This document shows positions 1 through 5,476 of a DNA stretch of 5,723 nucleotides, in pieces. The DNA is from Actinomycetes bacterium (lineage in GTDB: Bacteria > Planctomycetota > Phycisphaerae > JAACET01). The notes below the pieces were generated by a model. That model was not told where the DNA came from and made no database searches. It saw nothing but the letters and a program-made list of their open reading frames with translations. The stretch covers positions 1 to 5,723 of the forward strand of contig DAOVKO010000140.1 in assembly GCA_030631725.1 (NCBI GenBank). Direction: 5' to 3'. A program made the position numbers and the translations under genes. Numbering within the stretch: the first letter of the stretch is position 1; each line of letters begins with the position of its first letter.

Positions 1-594
1 AACAACAACCAGGTCAAGCAGATCGAGCTGATCACCGCTGCCAACATCCCCGTCAAAAAGATTTTCGTCTATGACGGGGCCAAGATCCAATGGAACTGGT
101 ACGGCCGATACTGGGACAGCGGCTTTGGCCGGGAGGAAAACAAGAAGGTCAACGTCCTCCTGGAGTTCGAGAACCGGGCTGAGCGGAACTTGGGACTGGC
201 TCTGCCCAAAGGCAAGTGCCGCGTCTACAAACGCGACGACGATAAGTCGCTGGAGTTCATCGGCGAGGATTTGATCGACCACACCAGCCGCGATGAGAAG
301 GTTACCTTGTATATCGGCGACGCCTTCGACGTCGTCGGCGAGAGGAAGCAGACCGATTTTCGCAAGATTACCAGCCGCATCTGCGAAGAGGATTTCGAGA
401 TCAAGATCCGCAATCACAAGGACCAGGCCGTTACCGTCGAGGTCCTGGAAAAGCTCTATCGCTGGAGCGAATGGACCATGCTCTCGGCCAGTCACGAATA
501 TAAGAAAATCAACAGCCGAACGATCATCTTCCCCGTCCAGGTCCCCAAAGACGGCGAGGTTGTTATAACCTACTCGGTTCGCTATAAGTGGTAA
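1..594 (+). CDS. DUF4139 domain-containing protein, C-terminal part (5' end outside window)
   Basis: The frame is open from base 1 to a TAA at 592-594, giving 197 residues with no start visible, so this is the C-terminal part of a longer protein. The visible part matches the end of the DUF4139 family: LPKGKCRVYKRD, then a LEFIGEDLIDHT stretch, DAFDVVGERKQTDF, IKIRNHKD, LYRWSEW and the terminal VITYSVRYKW. These are typical conserved blocks of that beta-rich domain, usually found in exported proteins of about 450-600 residues whose N-terminal half includes a DUF4140 or coiled-coil region. The biochemical role of the family is not known to me. An ATG at 190 (MGLALPKGK) is internal, because the conserved sequence (VYDGAKIQWNWYG, VNVLLEFENR) continues upstream in the same frame. 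The next gene begins 60 bp downstream and could share the transcript. Family call is confident; function is unknown. Confidence 0.88.
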   Translation, partial: NNNQVKQIELITAANIPVKKIFVYDGAKIQWNWYGRYWDSGFGREENKKVNVLLEFENRAERNLGLALPKGKCRVYKRDDDKSLEFIGEDLIDHTSRDEKVTLYIGDAFDVVGERKQTDFRKITSRICEEDFEIKIRNHKDQAVTVEVLEKLYRWSEWTMLSASHEYKKINSRTIIFPVQVPKDGEVVITYSVRYKW

Positions 595-654
595 CTGCCG
601 GACTGGAAGCTTGCACAAAACGTTGCTTGACCTGTATGTAAAGGAATCCACGGC

Positions 655-1998
655 ATGAAAGCTATGGTTCTAATTACAGCTTGTCTTACGTTTTCTCTGC
701 CGGCCTACGCCGCTGAGAGAATCTTCCGGACAGAAGGGGCTGTGGTCTCCTACGACGGCATTAGTGCCGAATATGCCGAAGCAATCGCAAAAACCGCAGC
801 CGCTGCCCGAGATATCGCCCTGCTGGGCTCAGGCTTCGACATGCCCAAAACCATCAGGATTACCGTTGCCTGCAACCCCCGCGGGCGAGTGCGACTCTTC
901 AACGACGGTCGAGACTACTTCGGCCTGACTATCCGAACAGAGAAAGATCTGCGCAAACCGGCCCAGAGCGGCATATTTCACATTTACGGCCTCTGCCACG
1001 AGACCGCCCATCTTGCCATGTACCGGCCAATCCGCGAGCGCCGTTGGATGACCACCGCCGCCGCCGAGGGCTGGGCCCACTACTTCGGCTCGCGCATAGT
1101 CGACACTGTCTATGCCAAGCTCGGCAAAGACCTCTGGCCGGACGCCTACGACTATCTGGCCGATGGCACCAAGCGACTCCAGCGACAACTTGCCGCTAAA
1201 AACCCAAGCCCCGTGCAGCGGGGCGCCGGGCTATGGAAGGAACTGGCCGAGATTGTCGGCCACAAGAACCTTGCCCCCATCTTCAAGGCCTGGGGCCAGG
1301 CAAAAGTCGACCCGACTGACCCCGGTGCTGCCCTGCGAAAGACGCTGCTGGCAACCTATGCTCGCATTCGGAATCTACCGGGATCCAAGGAGCAGATCGG
1401 TGCTGATAAAAGGTTGGCCGATTGGTGGAACAGAGCTGAGCCCATCCTGGTCCTCAAACGCCCCAGGAGCGAGTTTACCGCCCGCACGGCCAAGCCCAAC
1501 GAACTCACAGGGGCGGCTGTTGAGCTCTCCGAAGACGAAGGCAAGTCTGCCGGCAGACGCAGCATTGCCGGCAGCGGCCACGCCGTCCGCCGCAAAGTCG
1601 ATGGCCGCGATTGGTACCTTACCGGCGTGAAGGTTTTCGGATCGCGCTATGGCCAGCCTCGACCACCACAGGAAGATTTTCACCTCTGGCTCTGTGACAA
1701 GGACTTCAAGGTAATCACCGATTTCCCCTTCCCCTACGCGAAGTTCCCTTGGGGCAAAGCCAGATGGGTTAGCTTGCCCGTCAAGCCGACGAACGTACCG
1801 GCCGAGTTCGTGATCTGTGTTGGTTTTAATCCCACAGGCAGGAAGGGTGTTTTTGTTCATCATGACAAACAAGCCAGCGGCAATTCCCTGACCGGCCTGC
1901 CCGGCCGGCCGGGCAGAGAGTTCCAACAAGGCGATTGGCTGATCCGAGCCAGCGTCGATCAACTAAAGATCGCCAACCCCCTAATGCCTTCCAAATAG
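655..1998 (+). CDS. Secreted gluzincin-like zinc metallopeptidase with C-terminal beta domain
   Basis: 447 residues. An N-terminal signal peptide (hydrophobic residues 4-16, AYA-A cleavage site near residue 19) predicts export to the periplasm or beyond. Residues 115-119 read HETAH, an HEXXH zinc site, and Glu138 in EGWAHY follows after exactly 18 residues. HEXXH-X18-E is the zinc-ligand spacing of M1-type gluzincins, so H115 and H119 with E138 are the expected ligands and E116 the catalytic base. The rest of an M1 aminopeptidase (for example a GAMEN motif) is not seen, so substrate and true family are open. Residues about 285-435 form a second, beta-rich domain with GSGHAV, WYLTGVKVFGSRYG, FPFPYAKF, WVSLPVKP, FVICVGFNPT and a SLTGLPG element. 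I recall similar modules at the ends of other planctomycete proteins. The start is supported by AAGGA at 641-645, 9 bp before the ATG. The next gene follows after 12 bp, suggesting an operon. The gene call is secure; peptidase activity is inferred. Confidence 0.85.
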   Translation: MKAMVLITACLTFSLPAYAAERIFRTEGAVVSYDGISAEYAEAIAKTAAAARDIALLGSGFDMPKTIRITVACNPRGRVRLFNDGRDYFGLTIRTEKDLRKPAQSGIFHIYGLCHETAHLAMYRPIRERRWMTTAAAEGWAHYFGSRIVDTVYAKLGKDLWPDAYDYLADGTKRLQRQLAAKNPSPVQRGAGLWKELAEIVGHKNLAPIFKAWGQAKVDPTDPGAALRKTLLATYARIRNLPGSKEQIGADKRLADWWNRAEPILVLKRPRSEFTARTAKPNELTGAAVELSEDEGKSAGRRSIAGSGHAVRRKVDGRDWYLTGVKVFGSRYGQPRPPQEDFHLWLCDKDFKVITDFPFPYAKFPWGKARWVSLPVKPTNVPAEFVICVGFNPTGRKGVFVHHDKQASGNSLTGLPGRPGREFQQGDWLIRASVDQLKIANPLMPSK

Positions 1999-2003
1999 AG
2001 GAG
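1998..2003 (+). promoter_or_regulatory. Ribosome binding site overlapping the upstream stop codon
   Basis: GAGGAG lies 7 bp before the ATG at 2011 and uses the last G of the upstream TAG stop. It fixes the start of the HEAT-repeat lipoprotein and suggests translational coupling to the metallopeptidase-like gene. Confidence 0.7.
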
Positions 2004-2010
2004 CCTGACT

Positions 2011-2895
2011 ATGAAGCGCATTGTCCTAGCCGAAGTTATCTGTTTCGCCCTATCCACAGCCCTGCTCTTGCCCGGCTGTACTTCTGATGACAATGCCGGC
2101 CCCCAGCCGCCCGCCACACAGCCGAAGGGAAGGGCTGAAGCGGATTTGAGTAATATGACAAAGTGGGGGCCTATGCTGACCGAGAAGGAATTGGCAGAGA
2201 TAGCCAAGCTGTCTGTGCCAGAATTGGCTGAGATGCTAAAAAGTGCGGACACGATGCATAGATTCGCCGCGCTACGCCAGTTGAAAGCTGATGGAGGCTG
2301 GCGAAAGAATTTTGATCTGCTTTTGCGCATTGCAGGAAAAAGACGCGGAGAGGAAAGCAGAGATATGGTAGTTGAAGGACTGCTCTTTGGCAAGTTCTGT
2401 CCGTTGAGAACCTCGGCCCCTGCTGAGGACAAGCAACTTGTGGATAAGTTTCTAGCTTTCCTGCAAGGACAACTTAAGGAGGTAAAACCCTCAGTCTCGG
2501 GACATCAGGCGGTGCGAAGCATTGCCCGGACTGTCTTTCATCGTGATCATGGATTGCCTGGAAGCCCCGCCCCGGAGATACCTTATGCTAATGACCGTGT
2601 CCTCGACATTTTGATTTCCTGCCTGGACAACGATGATCGGAATGTACGCCAAGCAGCAATCAGATGGCTCGGTGCTGTTGGAGCAACCGATCTTGCCAGG
2701 TCTGAGGATGTAATCGCAGCTTTGGAGACTCAACTGACTAAAGAGCAGACCTCACAGGAGAATGAAGAGGTTAAGACAAGGCGGGAGCGAGTGATCCAGT
2801 ATGCCATCGGAAGGCTAAAACTAACCATTGCTCAATGGCATTACCCCCACACACTATCCCCTTTCCCAGGCGGCTCCGCCACGCAAGCGCATTAG
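2011..2895 (+). CDS. Putative lipoprotein with HEAT-like repeats
   Basis: 294 residues. The N-terminus is a lipoprotein signal: basic MKR, a hydrophobic core (residues 4-20), then LPGC with Cys23 as the probable lipidated residue. Proline at -2 is somewhat unusual in a lipobox. A Pro/Gly/Asp-rich linker (24-45) follows. The mature part is mostly helical. Residues 197-226 (VLDILISCLDNDDRNVRQAA and onward to GAVG) look like a good HEAT repeat: helix, DxxxxVRxxA turn, helix. Residues 68-95 (SVPELAEMLKS then RFAALRQLK) are a weaker one. Such repeats usually form protein-binding solenoids, and no catalytic motif is visible. It starts 12 bp after the metallopeptidase-like gene. Its third codon positions are clearly richer in A and T than in the flanking genes. 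The last 18 residues (from about 277) leave the helical pattern and may be a non-conserved tail. I do not recognise a specific family. Confidence 0.78.
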   Translation: MKRIVLAEVICFALSTALLLPGCTSDDNAGPQPPATQPKGRAEADLSNMTKWGPMLTEKELAEIAKLSVPELAEMLKSADTMHRFAALRQLKADGGWRKNFDLLLRIAGKRRGEESRDMVVEGLLFGKFCPLRTSAPAEDKQLVDKFLAFLQGQLKEVKPSVSGHQAVRSIARTVFHRDHGLPGSPAPEIPYANDRVLDILISCLDNDDRNVRQAAIRWLGAVGATDLARSEDVIAALETQLTKEQTSQENEEVKTRRERVIQYAIGRLKLTIAQWHYPHTLSPFPGGSATQAH

Positions 2896-2906
2896 GCACT
2901 GGTATT

Positions 2907-4616
2907 CTAGCGGAAGCTTCGCCAGCGGGCAGGGGGCCAATATATGCAGGTTACCACGCTTTCGGTTAGCTCGGCCGGCACCATCCCCGGCTGAATTTTC
3001 CCCTGCAGGCTCGGATGGATTTGCCAGCCCAGGCGGGAATCGTTGCTGACGGCACTGTTATCTCCGAGGACGTAGTAATGGCCGGGCTCTATCTTCACCG
3101 CCGCGGCTCGGAGCGGGGATTGGCTTGGCGTTGCGGACATAGTCCGATAATGGACGTCCCTGTCGAGCCGGATGCGCCTGATCCTGCCCCGGCAGTTGCT
3201 CGCGGCAATGCTCAGCCGACAGGACTGAGGCAGGCTTTGCCCAGCGGCCTCGGCTTCGAACGGCCCGACCGCTGCCTGGCACAGCAACTCTTTGTCGGCG
3301 TAAAGGTAGGCGTAGCCGTCTCGGATAACCAGCATCAATTCCAAACCGCTGGCGATGTCTCGGCTAAGATGAGCCGTTTCGGGAACATCCGGTTGTTGTT
3401 GGCCGAGCCCGTGCACGGCCAGGCTCGCGGCGCCGGCGGCGTCGATGCTTCCGCGGACCTGCCTACCCGAGTGTTCCCAGAGCAGGCTCAGGCGGCCGGG
3501 CCCTTGAAGCTGCGACAGCTGAACGCCCAGCCTCACGTCGTGTATGATGGCCTTGGGCTCAATATATTCCAGGGCGTTGACGTTGTAGGCCAGCTCGTCC
3601 GTCAACTCGCCCGTCAGCTCAAACAACTCGGGGCGATTTTGGGCCGAGTCGAACAGCCAGCTTCGCCCCTCCGCTTGCCAAGCGCCGGCGCTTCCGTTCG
3701 CCTGCCACCGCAGTTTGGCCCCGGCTGAACCCTCGGCTTGAAACTCTGTATCCAGGACCCTCAGCCACATCTCCTCGTGGGCCAACGCCGGCTTGGAGAC
3801 CAGCGAGCCGTTGATGAAAATCTCCCCGTCAATGATCTGCACCTCTTCGCCTGGCAGACCTACCACTCTCTTCAGCCCCAAAGTACTCATGTCGGCCGGA
3901 GAACGAAACTTCAGCGGATCCCATCGGCCAGGGCTAAACCTTTTGCTGGCCAATATTCGATCTCTCGGGGGCGTGGAGCTATTGACAACGGCCAAATCCT
4001 CCCCGCCGCACATCGGGCAGCTCAGGTTTTCTGTGGGCGTGTACTTCCGCTCAGAGGGCAGTAAGCCCACCTTGAACGCATAGCCGCAGCCCCGGCAGCC
4101 CAACCTGGCGTGTCGGCCCAAAAGAGCGGTGGCCATCGAGCCTTCACTGACTTGGTATTCTCCGGCCAGAAGTTCCCGGCCGGGCCCAAGGACCAGTATC
4201 CCAGCCGGTACTGGAGCCGCAGCCACCACAGCGGCCATGGCCACGATACGCAGAAAGGAATTCTCGATAGTCACCTTCCGGAACCACCAGCCGCAGCGCG
4301 CGGCATCGACCCAGCCGACAAGGTGATACAGAGCCACAGCTACAGTTATGGCCCCCAGACACCATCCCCCTGTGCCCGCGGCCACTAGCAGCCATACGCC
4401 GACCAAAAGCAGTTCTCCGCAGAACCACAGCACAGCCCGAAGGGGACGCCCGCTGAGCCACTGGCCCGGACCGGCGAAGGTTAGCGAGCCCAGCCAGCAG
4501 GCCACAGCCGTCCAGAGTCGATCACGCTTCGAAGCTCGAACCCAAGCTTCGATTTTACGCGGACGCCCCGCAGAGCGGACGGGACTTGAGTTGTGCCGCA
4601 GGATTGGTTTGTTCAC
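2907..4616 (-). CDS. lepB: Signal peptidase I (family S26), enlarged, with zinc ribbon and large insertion
   Basis: Membrane serine protease that removes signal peptides from exported proteins. 569 residues, against roughly 200-330 in most bacteria. In order: a cytosolic N-terminus; a hydrophobic region with about three helices (61-82, 84-103, 123-144) preceded by GPGQWLSGRPLRA; the nucleophile box SEGSM with Ser160; a four-cysteine zinc ribbon (C174, C177, C200, C203); a box C equivalent at 231-238; the general-base box LKRVVGLPGE with Lys249; an insertion of about 220 residues (277-499), beta-rich, ending in a RIRLDRDVHY strand; and the last box LGDNSAVSNDSRLG (517-530), in which Ser524, Asp526 and Arg528 match the conserved SxDSR residues. 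The catalytic Ser-Lys pair is intact, so activity is expected. The start is GTG at 4616; no good Shine-Dalgarno is seen, but the 22-bp gap after the upstream lipoprotein gene supports coupled translation. I assign the lepB symbol by function, not by close similarity. The role of the insertions is unknown. Confidence 0.9.
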   Translation of the reverse strand: MNKPILRHNSSPVRSAGRPRKIEAWVRASKRDRLWTAVACWLGSLTFAGPGQWLSGRPLRAVLWFCGELLLVGVWLLVAAGTGGWCLGAITVAVALYHLVGWVDAARCGWWFRKVTIENSFLRIVAMAAVVAAAPVPAGILVLGPGRELLAGEYQVSEGSMATALLGRHARLGCRGCGYAFKVGLLPSERKYTPTENLSCPMCGGEDLAVVNSSTPPRDRILASKRFSPGRWDPLKFRSPADMSTLGLKRVVGLPGEEVQIIDGEIFINGSLVSKPALAHEEMWLRVLDTEFQAEGSAGAKLRWQANGSAGAWQAEGRSWLFDSAQNRPELFELTGELTDELAYNVNALEYIEPKAIIHDVRLGVQLSQLQGPGRLSLLWEHSGRQVRGSIDAAGAASLAVHGLGQQQPDVPETAHLSRDIASGLELMLVIRDGYAYLYADKELLCQAAVGPFEAEAAGQSLPQSCRLSIAASNCRGRIRRIRLDRDVHYRTMSATPSQSPLRAAAVKIEPGHYYVLGDNSAVSNDSRLGWQIHPSLQGKIQPGMVPAELTESVVTCIYWPPARWRSFR

Positions 4617-4638
4617 AGGATACCGGGGGGCTTCGACC

Positions 4639-5313
4639 CTACCAGCCCTTGAAGAAATTACGCGTGCGATAACCCTTCAGCACCAGCGCGTAGAGTCCTT
4701 GACGCTCATCGACAGTTTCCAAGACCATGGTGCACCTGTTACCGAAGATCCCGCCGTCGAAGGCAAAGCCGTCTTCGCTCAGCAGTGTCTGCTTGTCCCC
4801 TCGGGAGTTGTATGCGTTGGTCGCCAGGGCCAGAATGCGTCGCATCGATGTGCTGATGCCGAAAACCTCGTTGATCTGGTCGAAATGACGCGAGCTGTCG
4901 AAGAGTATCTGGCTGAAGTACTGCAATATAGCTTCTTCCCGCGGGCCGGGCGCAGCCGAGTACTGCTGCAGTTCGCTTGGGGCTACCTGAGTCTCCAGAG
5001 CTATCTTCCACGTATCTGTACGCAGCAATAGCAACGACGCGGGGACCCAGTGCCAATAGTACTTGGCGGTTACGATACCATCCTCATCGAGGTTCACTAT
5101 CATCAGCTCGCTATTTTTGCTGAGTTTGTCCTCGGCCAAAGCATATGCGTAGCGGTCCTCCGGCTCCACGGGCGTCTTGAAGGCCTCCTGGACATCCGCA
5201 GCCGTCGATCGGCCAACTTTCAGCCCCTGCCACTGCTCATAGCGGCAGCCCATCAAACTCACCATCATTGCAAGTACAAGCATTGCAACCATCGAAAATC
5301 TGGCTGTTTTCAC
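4639..5313 (-). CDS. Putative lipoprotein, possible BamE/SmpA-like N-terminal module
   Basis: 224 residues. The signal is that of a lipoprotein: MKTAR, a hydrophobic core (8-20) and the lipobox LMGC with Cys23. Residues 30-86 have a pattern reminiscent of the BamE/SmpA-OmlA fold: GLKVGRSTAADVQEAF (glycine, then a short helix), a Pro-containing loop, and two strands ELMIVNLDEDGIVTAKYYW in which a hydrophobic strand runs through DEDG to another strand. This is a fold-level guess, and BamE function should not be assumed. The remainder (about 95-224) is helical then strand-rich and I do not recognise it. The start is GTG at 5313, chosen because a strong AGAGAGGA lies 7 bp upstream; the next in-frame start, Met8, would shorten the signal. 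The signal peptidase gene begins 22 bp after the stop, so the two are likely cotranscribed. Lipoproteins are matured by signal peptidase II, so this is not an obvious substrate of its neighbour. Confidence 0.75.
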   Translation of the reverse strand: MKTARFSMVAMLVLAMMVSLMGCRYEQWQGLKVGRSTAADVQEAFKTPVEPEDRYAYALAEDKLSKNSELMIVNLDEDGIVTAKYYWHWVPASLLLLRTDTWKIALETQVAPSELQQYSAAPGPREEAILQYFSQILFDSSRHFDQINEVFGISTSMRRILALATNAYNSRGDKQTLLSEDGFAFDGGIFGNRCTMVLETVDERQGLYALVLKGYRTRNFFKGW

Positions 5314-5319
5314 GATCAG

Positions 5320-5327
5320 TCCTCTCT
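5320..5327 (-). promoter_or_regulatory. Ribosome binding site that selects a GTG start
   Basis: On the minus strand AGAGAGGA stands 7 bp before GTG (5313-5311). It is the reason for choosing this non-ATG start over the in-frame ATG seven codons later, and the resulting leader has a complete lipoprotein n-region. Confidence 0.7.
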
Positions 5328-5444
5328 ATCTACACACAGCAGGATACATTACGTGCTTGTGCCCGGGCTGGTTCGGGATAACAGATACTAATATCGGGCA
5401 TTCTTTGGGTCGAGCTTCACGAAAATCCATATTTGCTTCTCTTA

Positions 5445-5472
5445 CTTTGTGCCTTTGTGCCTCGGTGCCTTT
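5445..5472. repeat. Short tandem repeat, 8-bp unit, in the proB-lipoprotein gap
   Basis: Three head-to-tail 8-mers CTTTGTGC, CTTTGTGC, CTCGGTGC followed by a partial CTTT. On the other strand this reads as GGCAC-AAA/GAG units. It begins a few bases after the proB stop and lies outside any gene I accept. I recall similar GGCACAAAG-type tandem stretches scattered between genes in environmental bacterial genomes, but copy number in this genome cannot be judged from one window. Confidence 0.6.
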
Positions 5473-5476
5473 CTTT

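Noticed and set aside
611..640. Possible promoter TTGCAC with TATGTA 18 bp later, ahead of the metallopeptidase-like gene
   Set aside because: Transcription would then start at or beyond the AAGGA ribosome site at 641-645, leaving it out of the mRNA. Both hexamers are also poor matches.
1375..1962. Minus-strand open frame (195 codons) inside the metallopeptidase-like gene
   Set aside because: The plus frame has a signal peptide, HEXXH-X18-E and a ribosome site; the minus frame has none of these.
3015..3728. Long plus-strand open frame (237 codons) opposite the signal peptidase gene
   Set aside because: It is antisense to a clearly conserved catalytic protein, has low-complexity Gln/Ala/Arg-rich translation and no recognisable motif. 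GC-rich codons on one strand readily leave such open frames on the other.
4348..5031. Plus-strand open frame (227 codons) spanning the signal peptidase start and the lipoprotein gene
   Set aside because: It crosses two minus-strand genes with good signals and motifs, and its translation shows no family or export feature.
5360..5380. Weak dyad CCCG...CGGG in the proB-lipoprotein gap as a terminator for proB
   Set aside because: The stem is only 4 bp with no following T run on the minus strand, so it is not convincing.
5326..5430. Small minus-strand ORF of 34 codons just upstream of the second lipoprotein gene, a possible leader peptide
   Set aside because: Only a weak purine stretch precedes its ATG, there is no run of regulatory codons and no attenuator-like hairpins follow. 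It more likely lies in the untranslated leader or in degenerate repeat sequence.
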